Positions 10,390-20,047 of a stretch of 64,000 bases of DNA are shown here, piece by piece. The position numbers and the translations under genes were made by a program. The number at the start of each line of letters is the position of its first letter. The first letter of the stretch is position 1. Under the pieces are notes generated by a model. It saw nothing but the letters and a program-made list of their open reading frames with translations. It was not told where the DNA came from and did not search any database. The DNA is taken from assembly GCA_963838805.1 (NCBI GenBank), contig CAWISK010000010.1, positions 186,001-250,000 on the forward strand, read 5' to 3'. Source of the stretch: CAVRQM01 sp963838805 (GTDB lineage: Bacteria > Pseudomonadota > Alphaproteobacteria > Acetobacterales > Acetobacteraceae).

Positions 10390-11459
10390 CGCGTTCCGAA
10401 ATCGATGCGCGGGTCGATGACCGTGTACATCGTGTCCCCCACGATCTGCATGAACAGGCCCAGCAGCGTGAACATGTAAAGCGTGCCGAAGATCACCGGG
10501 TAGTCGCGCTTGATCGCCGCGTCGTAGCCCAGCAGCCCCATGCCATCGAGCGAGAAGATGATCTCGATCAGGAGCGACGAGCTGAACAGGATCGAGACGA
10601 AGGCGGCGGGAAACCCGGCGACCACCAGCAGCATGGCGTTGCGGAACACATGCCCGTACAGCACCCGCCGCTCCGAGCCGCCCTTGGCGCGCGCGGTCAG
10701 CACGTATTGCTTGCGCACCTCGTCGAGAAAGCTGTTCTTCGTGAGCTGCGTCAATGTCGCGAAGCCGCCCACCACGAGTGCGAGGATCGGCAGCGTCATG
10801 TGCCAGAAATAATCGGCGATGCGATCAGGCCACGGCCAATGGGCGGAGCCAGGGCTGACCAGGCCGCGCAGCGGGAACCACTGCACATAGCTGCCGCCGG
10901 CCAGCAGCACCACCAGCAGGATCGCGAACAGGAAGCTCGGGATGGCATAGCCCACCAGCACCACGGCACTGGTCGCGACATCGAAGCGGCTGCCGTTGCG
11001 CACCGCCTTGGCGATGCCGAGCGGGATCGAGATCAGATAGATCAGCAGCGTGGACCACAGCCCGATCGAGATGCTGACCGGCATTTTCGAGACGATCAGC
11101 GCCAGGACCGGCCGGCCGCTGAACAGGCTGGTGCCGAAATCGAAGGTGACGTAGCGGCGTAGCATCTCCCCGAATCGCACCAGCGGCGGCTTGTCGAAGC
11201 CGAAGGTCTTGCGGATGCGCGCGACCAGCTCCGGATCGAGCCCGCGCGCGCCGCGATACTCGCCGGGATTGGTGGGGGCTGCCACCTCGGCGCCGCCGCC
11301 GGTGATGCGCCCGGTGACGTCGCCGTGGCCCTTGAGCTGCGCCAAAGCCTGCTCGACCGGGCCGCCGGGGGCGAACTGCACGACCGCGAAGTTGATGGCG
11401 ATGATGCCGAACAGCGTCGGGATGACCAGCAGCAGACGCCGCAGCAGGTAGGCGGCCAT
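10386..11459 (-). CDS. yejB: peptide ABC transporter permease (YejB-type)
   Basis: 357 residues with an N-terminal membrane anchor (YLLRRLLLVIPTLFGIIAINF), about five further membrane segments and the EAA loop (VLTARAKGGSERRVLYGHVFRNAML). It carries the YejB-specific extension between the first two segments (EVAAPTNPGEYRGARGLDPELVARI). It pairs with YejE to form the channel for peptides delivered by YejA. It starts 13 bases after the yejA stop and is translationally coupled to yejE. The frame is intact. Confidence 0.92.
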   Translation of the reverse strand: MAAYLLRRLLLVIPTLFGIIAINFAVVQFAPGGPVEQALAQLKGHGDVTGRITGGGAEVAAPTNPGEYRGARGLDPELVARIRKTFGFDKPPLVRFGEMLRRYVTFDFGTSLFSGRPVLALIVSKMPVSISIGLWSTLLIYLISIPLGIAKAVRNGSRFDVATSAVVLVGYAIPSFLFAILLVVLLAGGSYVQWFPLRGLVSPGSAHWPWPDRIADYFWHMTLPILALVVGGFATLTQLTKNSFLDEVRKQYVLTARAKGGSERRVLYGHVFRNAMLLVVAGFPAAFVSILFSSSLLIEIIFSLDGMGLLGYDAAIKRDYPVIFGTLYMFTLLGLFMQIVGDTMYTVIDPRIDFGTR

Positions 11460-11472
11460 TCAGCCGGGACGC

Positions 11473-13309
11473 CTATCCGCCATGCCCGCGCGCCGCGTCG
11501 ATCTTGGCCGCCAGCGCCGGGTCGATCCACCAGGAGTCGAACACCACGCCCGACCGCACCGGCTGCGACGGGTAGCCGAAGCGATCCCAATAGGCGATCC
11601 ACACCTGATCGAGATGCCAGTTGGGCACGACGTACCAGCCCCACAGCAGCACGCGATCCAGCGCATGCACGGCGGCCAGCAGCGAGGGCTTGTCCTGGGC
11701 CGCGATCACCTTGGCCACCAGCGCATCGACCACCGGATCGCAGATGCCGACGATGTTGCCGCTGCCCTGGCTTTTGGCCGCGGCACAGCTCCAGAAATCC
11801 GCCTGCTCGTTGCCCGGGCTATCCGACTCGCCCCAGACATTCACCGTCATGTCGTAGTCGAACGCATCCAGCCGGTGCTGGTATTGTGCGGGATCGACGG
11901 TGCGCACCCGTACGGCGATACCCAGGCGTCCGAGCTGCTGTGCATAGGGCAGGATGACACGCTCGAATGCCGGATCGGCCAACAGGATCTCGAAGCCAAG
12001 CTGCTGGCCCTTGGCATCGACCATGCGATGGTCGCGCAGCGTGTAGCCGGCCTGGCGCAGCAGCTCATAGGCGCGCCGCAATCCCTGCGGATTGTTGCCC
12101 GAGCCATCGGTGACGGGCAGCGTGTACGGCTGCGTGAACACCTCTGGCGGCAGCTTGTCGCGGAACGGCGCCAGCAGCGCCAGCTCGGCGCCCGCGGGCA
12201 GGCCGGAGGAAGCGAATTCGCTGTTGCTGAAATAGCTCTCGGTGCGCGCGTACAGGCCGTAGAACAGCGTCTTGTTGGTCCACTGGAAGTCGAACACCTG
12301 CGTCATCGCCTCGCGCACGAGGCGGTTGGCGAAGACCGGGCGGCGGATGTTCATGGCGAAGCCCTGCATGCCAGTCGGCAAATGCTGCGGGACCGCCCGC
12401 TTCTTCACCAATCCCTGCCGGATCGCCGGGAAATCGTAGCCGGTGGCCCAGACGCGCGAGACGTTCTCCCGCCGCCAATCCGCCTGCCCGGCCTTGAACG
12501 CCTCCAGCGCCACGCTGGGGTCACGGAAGAACTCGGTGCGGATGCGGTCGAAATTGTTGCGCCCGCGCGCGAACGGCAGGTCGCGCCCCCAATAGTCGGG
12601 CACCCGTTCCATCGTGATGTCGCGGCCGAACTCGAACGCGCCCGCGCGGTACGGCCCGGAGCCGAGCGGGCGTTCGGTGAGCGGTGCGGTGAAGTCCCGT
12701 CCTTTCCACCAATGCTCGGGCAGCACGGGCAATTGTCCCAGGATGTACGGCAATTCGCGATTGCCGGCGCTCTTGAAGTGGAACACCACACGGCGCGGCC
12801 CGTCCGCCTCCACGCGCGACACCCCGGCGTAATATTGCGCGTAGATCGGGCGCCCGTCCTTGCGCAGCGTGTCGAACGTCCAGGCGACATCCTGGGCGGT
12901 GACCGGCTGGCCATCCCACCATTTCGCCTCGGGCCGCAGATCGAACGCGACCCAGCTCTTGTCGTCCGGCAGCTCGACCGTCTCGGCGAGTTGCCCGTAT
13001 TCGGAGGAAGGCTCGTCCGGATTGTCGGCCATCAGCGTATCCCACAGCCGCAAGCACCGGGCCGGGATTGCCGCGCAGGATGAACGGGTTGAAGCTGTCG
13101 AACGTGCCGACCGCGGTCAGCGCCACCTCGCCGCCCTTGGGCGCGTCCGGATTGACCCAGGGGAAGTTCTTGAAGCCGTCGGGCAGCGCCGGCTGGCCCA
13201 CCAGCGCCATCGCGTGGACCTTGCGCACGGTCTGCGCACCGGCGGGCACCGGGGCGAGGGCGATCGCCAAGGCCGCCACGGCCAGCCGCATCGCCAGCCG
13301 CCGCATCAT
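11473..13309 (-). CDS. yejA: extracellular solute-binding protein (YejA-type, family 5), frameshifted
   Basis: About 611 residues across a net +1 shift at about 13060. The N-terminus has a Sec signal peptide (RRLAMRLAVAALAIALAPVPAGAQ), then HAMALVGQPALPDGFKNFPWVNPDAPKGGE and FDSFNPFILRGNP. After the shift the protein continues as LRLWDTLMADNPDEPSSEYG and runs to the end as a family 5 solute-binding protein. It would capture peptides in the periplasm for YejBEF. The ATG (13309) overlaps the hisN-like stop by 4 bases (ATGA), so the importer genes follow hisN in one transcript. A C in the run near 13060 looks like one base too many. Confidence 0.88.
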
Positions 13310-14112
13310 GGCCCCAGCAGTCGAACCGCCGCGTCCAGCAGGGCGGGATCGCCCACCGCCAGCACCTGCTGGTGCACGCCCGCGCCGCCCTCGGGCGCGC
13401 GCAGGGCCCGGCCACGCCAGTCGGTCATCCGCCCGCCGGCGCCCTCGATGATCGGCTGCAAGGCGGTCCAGTCCCAGACCTTGAGATCCGCCTCGGCGAT
13501 CACGTCGATCTGGCCCAGCGCCAGCAGGCCATAGGAATAGCAATCGCCGCCGAAACTGACCCGCCGCACGGCGCCGCGCAGCCGCCGCCACGCCGCCTTC
13601 TCGTCGGGCGCGAACATTTCCGGGCTGGTGCAGGACATTTCGGCCGCACCGAGTGCCGCGCAGACGCGGCACCCGGCTTGGCCGCCCATCGCACCGGTGA
13701 ACCGGGTCGGCCGCCCGGCCACGCCAAGCCAACGCTCGCCGCTCACCGGCTGATCGATCACGCCCAGCACCGGCACGCCGTCCGCGAGCAATCCCACCAG
13801 CGTCCCGAATTGCGGCCGGCCGGTGATGAAGGCGCGCGTCCCGTCAATCGGGTCGAGCACCCAGCGCAGCCGCGCCTCCGGCCGCTCCAGCCCGAACTCC
13901 TCGCCCAGAATGCCGTGATCGGGAAAGCGCTCGCGCAGCACGGCGCGCATCGCCTGCTCGGCGCTGCGGTCGGCGATCGTGACCGGGCTCGCATCGTGCT
14001 TCAGATCGGCGGCAAGGCCCGCGGCACGGAAGAACGGCCGGATCACCGCCCCCGCGACATCCGCCGCCGCCTCGGCGGCCGCGATCAGCCCCGCGTCGAG
14101 CGGCGTGGACAC
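13306..14112 (-). CDS. hisN: inositol monophosphatase family, histidinol-phosphatase type
   Basis: 268 residues. The metal-binding motifs of the IMPase fold are present: EEFGLE, WVLDPIDGTRAFITGRP (near residues 82-98) and VWDWTALQPIIEGAGG (near 215-230). The FITGRPQFGTLVGLL wording is typical of the HisN group, which dephosphorylates L-histidinol phosphate in histidine synthesis. Related members act on inositol or other sugar phosphates, so the substrate is a family-level inference. It precedes yejA with a 4-base overlap; linkage of a HisN-type phosphatase to a peptide importer is not functionally explained. Confidence 0.85.
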   Translation of the reverse strand: MSTPLDAGLIAAAEAAADVAGAVIRPFFRAAGLAADLKHDASPVTIADRSAEQAMRAVLRERFPDHGILGEEFGLERPEARLRWVLDPIDGTRAFITGRPQFGTLVGLLADGVPVLGVIDQPVSGERWLGVAGRPTRFTGAMGGQAGCRVCAALGAAEMSCTSPEMFAPDEKAAWRRLRGAVRRVSFGGDCYSYGLLALGQIDVIAEADLKVWDWTALQPIIEGAGGRMTDWRGRALRAPEGGAGVHQQVLAVGDPALLDAAVRLLGP

Positions 14113-14118
14113 CCGGCC

Positions 14119-14820
14119 CTACTTGCTGGTCCCGGCCGGTGACCCGGGGCTGGGCGTCCCGGCCCGCGGCGGCATCGCCGGCGCCGCCTTCGGGGCGGGC
14201 TGCCCGGGTGCAGTTGCGGCCCCACCGGTACCCTTCACGGAGTTGCCGGTTTGGGTCCCGACCGCAGGGGCGGCACTCGCGGCCGGCAGCGGCTCGGGAT
14301 GTTGCGACAGGGTGCGCAGGTAGTCGATGACGTCGGCGCGCTCCTTCTCGCTGCCGAGGCCGGCGAATCCCATCTTGGTGCCCGGCGCGTATTCCTGCGG
14401 CTTGTGCAGCCACTCGTTCAGCTCCTCGAACGTCCAGGGGCCGTGATGCTTCTTGAGAGCGTCCGAATAGTCGAAGCCGGGGAAGCTCGCGACCGTTCGA
14501 CCAACGACCCCGTACAGGTCCGGTCCGATCTTCGCTTTCCCGCCCTCGTTGAAATTGTGACAGGCGACGCAGAATTTCTGCGTGTCGGCCTGGCCGGCGG
14601 CGGGATCGGCCTTCGCCAGGAACGGTGCGATCGGCGGCAGCGGCGCCTCCGCAGCGGGTGCCGCGGTCGCGGTGGCCGCCGGCAGCCCCTGGACGGTGAT
14701 CGCGGTCTTGGCGAGCTCCACGGGCTGCACCAGGCGGTCGGCGATCAGGGTGGCGGCCATGTAGCCGATCCCGGCCACCAGCACGGCGGCGCAGACCTTG
14801 TTGACCTCCAGGCTGTCCAT
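14119..14820 (-). CDS. membrane-anchored class I cytochrome c (CycM-like)
   Basis: About 233 residues from ATG 14820 (MDSLEVNKV); an in-frame ATG at 14841 is possible. An N-terminal uncleaved membrane anchor (VCAAVLVAGIGYMAATLI) is followed by a Pro/Ala linker. The heme c motif CVACH lies near residues 83-87, the axial Met near KMGFAGLG (about 146), and a Pro/Ala/Gly-rich C-terminal tail follows. It would carry electrons between a bc1-type complex and an oxidase in the periplasm. The MDSLEVNKVxAAVLVAGI start is typical of alphaproteobacterial membrane cytochromes c552/CycM. It is divergent from kdsB. Confidence 0.88.
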   Translation of the reverse strand: MDSLEVNKVCAAVLVAGIGYMAATLIADRLVQPVELAKTAITVQGLPAATATAAPAAEAPLPPIAPFLAKADPAAGQADTQKFCVACHNFNEGGKAKIGPDLYGVVGRTVASFPGFDYSDALKKHHGPWTFEELNEWLHKPQEYAPGTKMGFAGLGSEKERADVIDYLRTLSQHPEPLPAASAAPAVGTQTGNSVKGTGGAATAPGQPAPKAAPAMPPRAGTPSPGSPAGTSK

Positions 14821-14954
14821 GCGATCCCATTCCTCGAGCAAACGTTCCGCGCGTCGTCACGTAAGCGCTCCGCGCGGGGCGCGCATTGCACCCGTCCGCC
14901 GGTGTCACCTAAGCTGCGGCGCACCATAGGCAACCGGCCTGCCCCCTGCAATCC

Positions 14955-15709
14955 ATGAGCCCCTCGATCTGAATCCCATCGTCATCATTCCGGCGCGCAT
15001 GGCTTCCACACGGCTTCCGGGCAAGCCGCTGGCCGATATCCACGGCCGGCCGATGGTCGTGCATGTCATGCTGCGCGCGCTCGCCGCGGGGATCGGTCCC
15101 GTGGCTGTCGCCGCGGCGGAGCCGGCCATCGCCGAGGCGGTGCGCCAGGCGGGCGGCATCTGCGTGCTGACCGATCCCGCTTTGCCGTCCGGCTCGGACC
15201 GCGTTCACGCGGCGCTCGCGGCCCTCGATCCGGATGGCGCGCATGATGTGGTGGTCAATTTGCAAGGCGATTTCCCCACTCTCGCATCGTCGCATCTGAT
15301 CCGCGCGCTGGCGCCGCTCGCCGACGCGGCCGTTGATGTCGGGACGCTGGTGACACCGATCGCCGATGAAGCCGAAGCCGCATCGCCTTCGATCGTCAAG
15401 GCGGCCTGCGCATTCGCGCGCGGCTGCGACATTGCGCGCGCGCTCTATTTTTCGCGTCTGCCGATTCCCTCGGGCGATGGTCCGCGCTGGCACCATGTCG
15501 GGGTCTATGCCTGGCGCCGCGCGGCGCTCGCGCGGTTCGTGGCCCTGCCGCCATCGGCGCTCGAGATGCGCGAGACGCTGGAACAGTTGCGGGCATTGGA
15601 GGCCGGCATGGTGATCGGCTGCGCCCGCATCGAAGCAGCACCGTTCGGCGTGGATACGCAAGACGATCTGGCCCGCGCCCGCCGCGTGCTGGCACCCTCC
15701 GCCGCTTGA
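14955..15709 (+). CDS. kdsB: 3-deoxy-manno-octulosonate cytidylyltransferase, frameshift near the start
   Basis: CMP-KDO synthetase activates KDO for lipid A/LPS core assembly. Family motifs are PARMASTRLPGKPLADI, LPSGSDRVHAAL, VVNLQGDFP and the C-terminal FGVDTQDDLARAR. The family needs an N-terminus before the ATG at 14999. Adding one C to the C run at 14960-14963 gives a start at ATG 14955 with MSPLDLNPIVIIPARM, which fits well, and the gene length is 2 modulo 3 as this requires. Without the correction only a CTG or the internal ATG 14999 is available. It is 15 bases ahead of pheA. Confidence 0.85.
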
Positions 15710-15724
15710 GAAGTCCTTAGCAGC

Positions 15725-16582
15725 ATGACCCGATCCACGACCATCGCCTTCCAGGGCCGGCCCGGCGCCTATTCCGACCTGGCCTGCCGCCATGCCTATC
15801 CGCACTGGCGGACCCTGCCCTGTCCCACCTTCGAGGCGGCGATGGACGCGGTGCGGGAGGGTCAGGCGGCACTGGCCATGCTGCCCTGCGAGAACAGCCT
15901 CGCCGGCAGGGTGCCCGATATCCACGCGCTGCTGCCGGAAAGCGGGCTGTTCATCGTGGGCGAGCATTTCGAGCGTGTCGAGCACTGCCTCCTGGCGCCG
16001 CCCGATGCCACGCTCGCAAGCCTCCGGCGCGCCCACAGCCATGCCGTGGCACTCGGACAGGTGCGCGGCCTGCTGCGCGAGCTGGGGCTGGAAGCCGTGG
16101 TCGAGGCCGATACGGCGGGATCGGCCGAGCTGGTGGCGCAGCGCGGCGGCACCGAAGATTGCGCCATCGCCTCGTCACTGGCCGGCGAGCTGTTCGGCCT
16201 TTCGGTGCTGCGCCGCAACGTCGAGGACGCGGCGCACAACACCACGCGGTTCTATGTCTGCGCCGGCACGCAGGAGGTCCCGCCGCCGGATGCGCCGGAT
16301 CTGATGACGACGTTCATGTTCCGTGTGAGGAACGTGCCGGCGGCGCTGTACAAGGCGTTGGGCGGCTTCGCCACCAACGGCGTCAACATGACCAAGCTGG
16401 AAAGCTACATGCTGGAGGGCCGGTTCACGGCGACGCAGTTCCTGTGCGACGTGGACGGCCACCCGGAGCAGCCCGCATTGCGCCGCGCGCTGGAGGAGCT
16501 GTCGTTCTTCTCGCGCGAGGCGCGGGTGCTGGGCGTCTATCGGGCAGCCGCGTCGCGCCGCGACCGCGAGGCAGGGGACTGA
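15725..16582 (+). CDS. pheA: prephenate dehydratase
   Basis: 285 residues, a monofunctional dehydratase without chorismate mutase domain. It converts prephenate to phenylpyruvate for phenylalanine synthesis. The catalytic half (1-180) shows IAFQGRPGAYSDLA, LPCENSLAGRV and the NTTRFYV motif containing the key Thr-Arg-Phe. The C-terminal ACT domain (about 190-275) holds the allosteric site, with NVPAALYKALGGFATNGVNMTKLESY in place of the usual GALxxxL and ESRP wording. It probably shares a transcript with kdsB. Its 3' end overlaps the convergent DedA gene by 46 bases. Confidence 0.93.
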   Translation: MTRSTTIAFQGRPGAYSDLACRHAYPHWRTLPCPTFEAAMDAVREGQAALAMLPCENSLAGRVPDIHALLPESGLFIVGEHFERVEHCLLAPPDATLASLRRAHSHAVALGQVRGLLRELGLEAVVEADTAGSAELVAQRGGTEDCAIASSLAGELFGLSVLRRNVEDAAHNTTRFYVCAGTQEVPPPDAPDLMTTFMFRVRNVPAALYKALGGFATNGVNMTKLESYMLEGRFTATQFLCDVDGHPEQPALRRALEELSFFSREARVLGVYRAAASRRDREAGD

Positions 16583-17226
16583 CACCGCGCCTCGGGCTCG
16601 GCCGCATCCGCCAGGCGGCGCATGATCCGGTGCAGCCCATAGCCGGCACCCCCCAGCAGGACCAGCAAGCCCGCGATCGCCGCATCGGTCCGCCAGTCGT
16701 CCAGCCGCATATGGCCGATCGCCAGGCCCGCGAACTGGGCCGGCACGACGTGCAGGGGCGCCCAGACGATGGCGGCAAGAATGTCGGCCACCAGGAAGGG
16801 CCGCAGCCGCATCCCCGCCATGCCGGCGACCAGCGGCACCGCCGCGCGCAGGCCGGGCACGAACCGCGCGATCGCGACACTCGGCGCGCCGAACCGGGCA
16901 AAGAACCGTTCGGCCCGTTCCAGCACGCCGGGATAGCGCGAGAACGGCCATATGCCGCGCAGATGGCCGCCGAAGCGGCGGCCGATCCAGTAGGAGAAGG
17001 TATCGCCCGCCACAGCCCCGGCCGCCGCCACCAGCACGAAGGGCAGCTTGGGCAGGCCCGCCTTTGCCGCGATCCCGGCCACCGCCATCATCACCGCGGT
17101 CCCGGGCACCAGCGCGCCCACGATCACCACGGCCTCGAGCACGGCCGAGGCAAAGGCGAGCACCAGCGCCAAGGCCGGGTGGTGCATCACCAAGCCGGTG
17201 AGTGCGGCGATCCAAGAATGCATCAA
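16537..17226 (-). CDS. DedA family inner-membrane protein
   Basis: 229 residues with about five hydrophobic segments. DedA signatures are visible: VIVGALVPGTAVMM, GAVAGDTFSYWIGRRFG, FFARFGAPSVAIARFVPGLRAAVPLVAGMAGM. Family members act in membrane homeostasis and lipid carrier (undecaprenyl phosphate) recycling as flippase-like proteins. The C-terminal tail is Arg/Ala-rich and lies opposite the end of pheA. It is a single gene with no operon partner. Confidence 0.88.
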   Translation of the reverse strand: MMHSWIAALTGLVMHHPALALVLAFASAVLEAVVIVGALVPGTAVMMAVAGIAAKAGLPKLPFVLVAAAGAVAGDTFSYWIGRRFGGHLRGIWPFSRYPGVLERAERFFARFGAPSVAIARFVPGLRAAVPLVAGMAGMRLRPFLVADILAAIVWAPLHVVPAQFAGLAIGHMRLDDWRTDAAIAGLLVLLGGAGYGLHRIMRRLADAAEPEARCQSPASRSRRDAAAR

Positions 17227-17339
17227 TGCATCACACTCCGCCCGCGCGGCATCCGCAACCGTCGCGGGTCAGAGCCGAGGTCGCCCCTTCACCTGATGCC
17301 GCGGCGGCGGCTTTGCAATGGCGGATTGCCGATGCTCAA

Positions 17340-18698
17340 TCAGCAGTCCAGGGTCGTGTCGCGTTCCCATTGCGTCAGATGCCGGGCGTGGTCGTTCCAC
17401 TCGGCGTGCTTCATCTTGCAGAACGACCGGATGAAGCCGTCCCCCAGCACGTGGCGCAGCCCATCGTCCGCCTTTTCCAGCGCCCGCACCGCATCGAGCA
17501 GGTTGAGCGGCAGGCGCCGCGCGTCGGCGACGGTGTGGCCCTCGGTGTACATGTTGATGTCGAGACGCTTGCCGGGATCGGTCTTGCGCGTGATCCCGTC
17601 GAGCCCCGCCGCCAGCAGCCCGGCCTGCAGCAGGTACGGGTTGGCCGCACCATCGGCCAGCCGCAGCTCGAAGCGCCCGCCTTCGGGGATGCGGATCATG
17701 TGCGTGCGGTTGTTGCCGGTATAGGTCACGGTGTTCGGTGACCAGGTGGCGCCGGAGACGGTGCGCGGCGCGTTGATGCGCTTGTAGCTGTTCACGGTCG
17801 GATTGAACAGCGCGCACAGCGCCTCGGCATGGGCGATGATGCCGCCGAGGAAGTGATAGCCGCTCGGTGACACTCCCAGCTCGCCCGCCTTGTCCTCGAA
17901 CAGATTGGTGTCGCCGTTCCACAGCGAGACATGCGCGTGGCAGCCCGAGCCGGTCAGGGTGGTGAACGGCTTGGGCATGAAGGTCGCGCGCAGCCCGTGC
18001 TTCTCGGCGATCGACTTGACCATGAACTTGAAGAAGCTGTGCCGGTCGGCCGTCACCAGCGCGTCGTCGTATTCCCAGTTCATCTCGAACTGGCCGTTCG
18101 CGTCCTCGTGGTCGTTCTGGTATGGCTGCCAGCCGAGTTCCTGCATCGCATCGCAGATCTCGGTGATCACGTCATAGCGGCGCATCAGTGCCGACTGGTC
18201 GTAGCACGGCTTGACTGCCGTATCCGACCCGTCGGCGATCGCCTGACCGTCCGGGGTGGTCAGGAAGAACTCGCACTCGACACCGCTTTTCATCACGGCG
18301 CCGTCGTGATGACGGGTAGCGTGCGCGATGACACGCCGCAGCGTGTTGCGCGGCCCCTGTTCGACCGGCTTGCCGTGCATCACCAGATCCGAGGCCAGCC
18401 AGCCGACCTGCGGCTTCCACGGCAACTGCACGAGGCTCGCCGGATCGGGCACGGCGAACAGATCCGGATCGGCCGGCGTCATGTCGAGCCAGGTCGCGAA
18501 GCCCGCGAAACCCGCACCGTTCTTCTGCATCCCCGAAATGGCCGAGGCGGGAACCAGCTTGGCGCGCTGCGCGCCGAACAGGTCGGTGTACGAGATCAGG
18601 AAATACTGGATGCCGCGATCCGCCGCGATGGCGGCAAGGTCCTCGGCCGCTTGGGTCACAGGGCGGTCAGCCGCGAACGCGGGGAGATCGTTTGCCAT
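17340..18698 (-). CDS. gmaS: gamma-glutamylmethylamide synthetase (glutamine synthetase-like)
   Basis: 452 residues from ATG 18698, preceded by a good ribosome site (AGAAGGATC). It is a glutamine synthetase fold of the GlnT/type III group: VECEFFLTTPDG, NWEYDDALVTADRHSFFKFM, GSGCHAHVSLW and NRTHMIRIPEGGRFELRL hold metal, ATP and glutamate ligands. By sequence alone it could be GlnT, making glutamine or another glutamyl amide. Its position after mgsABC and in the same transcript as mgdABCD makes GmaS the better call: ATP-dependent ligation of methylamine to glutamate, the first step of the N-methylglutamate pathway. It is the last gene of the operon. Confidence 0.82.
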   Translation of the reverse strand: MANDLPAFAADRPVTQAAEDLAAIAADRGIQYFLISYTDLFGAQRAKLVPASAISGMQKNGAGFAGFATWLDMTPADPDLFAVPDPASLVQLPWKPQVGWLASDLVMHGKPVEQGPRNTLRRVIAHATRHHDGAVMKSGVECEFFLTTPDGQAIADGSDTAVKPCYDQSALMRRYDVITEICDAMQELGWQPYQNDHEDANGQFEMNWEYDDALVTADRHSFFKFMVKSIAEKHGLRATFMPKPFTTLTGSGCHAHVSLWNGDTNLFEDKAGELGVSPSGYHFLGGIIAHAEALCALFNPTVNSYKRINAPRTVSGATWSPNTVTYTGNNRTHMIRIPEGGRFELRLADGAANPYLLQAGLLAAGLDGITRKTDPGKRLDINMYTEGHTVADARRLPLNLLDAVRALEKADDGLRHVLGDGFIRSFCKMKHAEWNDHARHLTQWERDTTLDC

Positions 18699-18709
18699 CG
18701 GTGATCCTT

Positions 18710-20047
18710 CTAGAGGGACGTTTTCCCGGGAATCCATTGCGTGCCGGCGAGCGGCACCTGCGCCATCGCCGCGGCCTCGATGGTCAGCGCCACCATGTCC
18801 TCGGGTTCGAGATTGTGCAGATGGCTCTTGCCGCAGGCCCGCGCGATCGCCTGCGCCTCCATCGTCAGCACCGACAGGTAATTGGCGAGCCGGCGGCCGC
18901 CCAGCACCGGATCGAGCCGCGCCGCCAGCGCCGGGTCCTGCGTCGTGATGCCGGCCGGATCACGACCTTCGTGCCAATCGTCATAGGCGCCGGCGGTCGT
19001 GCCGAGCGCCTGGTACTCGGCTTCGAGCGCCGGGTCGTTGTCGCCGAGCGCCACCAGCGCCGCCGTGCCGATCGCCACCGCGTCGGCCCCCAGCGCCAGC
19101 GCCTTGGCGACATCGGCGCCGTTGCGGATGCCGCCGGAGACGATGAGCTGCACCTTCCGGTGCATCCCGAGGTCCTGCAGCGCCTGCACCGCCGGACGGA
19201 TCGCCGCCAGCGTGGGCAGGCCGACATGCTCGATGAACACTTCCTGCGTGGCCGCCGTGCCGCCCTGCATCCCGTCCACCACCACCACGTCCGCGCCCGC
19301 CTTCACCGCCAGCGCCACGTCGTAGTACGGCCGGCTGGCACCGACCTTGACGAAGATCGGCTTCTCCCAGCCGGTGATCTCGCGCAGTTCCTCGATCTTG
19401 ATTTCCAGATCGTCCGGCCCGGTCCAGTCGGGATGGCGGCAGGCGCTGCGCTGGTCGATGCCCTGCGGCAAGGTGCGCATCGCGGCGACGCGCTCGGAAA
19501 TCTTCTGGCCGAGCAGCATGCCGCCGCCGCCGGGCTTCGCGCCCTGGCCCACCACCACCTCGATCGCGTCGGCGCGGCGCAGATCGACCGGGTTCATGCC
19601 GTAGCGCGACGGCAGGTACTGGTAGATCAGCGTCTTCGAGTGGCCGCGCTCCTCCTCCGTCATGCCGCCATCGCCGGTCGTGGTCGATGTGCCGACGATG
19701 GTCGCACCGCGGCCCAGCGCCTCCTTGGCGGGACCGGACAGCGCACCGAAGCTCATCCCCGCGATCATCACGGGAATCTTGATGTGCAGCGGCTTCTTCG
19801 CGAAGCGCGCGCCCAGCGTCACATCGGTATCGCAGCGCTCGCGATAGCCTTCCAGCGGATAGCGCGAGATCGACGCGCCCAGGAACAGCAGATCGTCGAA
19901 ATGCGGCAGCTTGCGCTTCGCGCCGGCGCCGCGGATGTCGTAGATGCCGGTGGCGGCGGCGCGGCGGATCTCGGCGATGCTGTGCGGATCGAACGTCGCG
20001 GAAAACCGCGGCAGCGTGCGCGGCGGCGCGTGATGCACCGTGTCCAT
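18710..20047 (-). CDS. mgsC: N-methylglutamate synthase subunit C (FMN glutamate synthase-like)
   Basis: 445 residues. It resembles the central FMN/FeS domain of glutamate synthase: MIAGMSFGALSGPAKEALGRGA, TGDGGMTEEERGHS, VVVGQGAKPGGGGMLLG, VDGMQGGTAATQEVF and VSGGIRNGADVAKALALGADAV. As a stand-alone polypeptide it matches GlxD/MgsC. With MgsA and MgsB it transfers the methylamine group from gamma-glutamylmethylamide to form N-methylglutamate. ATG 20047 overlaps the mgsB stop by one base (TGATG). Intact frame, 11 bases before gmaS. Confidence 0.87.
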   Translation of the reverse strand: MDTVHHAPPRTLPRFSATFDPHSIAEIRRAAATGIYDIRGAGAKRKLPHFDDLLFLGASISRYPLEGYRERCDTDVTLGARFAKKPLHIKIPVMIAGMSFGALSGPAKEALGRGATIVGTSTTTGDGGMTEEERGHSKTLIYQYLPSRYGMNPVDLRRADAIEVVVGQGAKPGGGGMLLGQKISERVAAMRTLPQGIDQRSACRHPDWTGPDDLEIKIEELREITGWEKPIFVKVGASRPYYDVALAVKAGADVVVVDGMQGGTAATQEVFIEHVGLPTLAAIRPAVQALQDLGMHRKVQLIVSGGIRNGADVAKALALGADAVAIGTAALVALGDNDPALEAEYQALGTTAGAYDDWHEGRDPAGITTQDPALAARLDPVLGGRRLANYLSVLTMEAQAIARACGKSHLHNLEPEDMVALTIEAAAMAQVPLAGTQWIPGKTSL

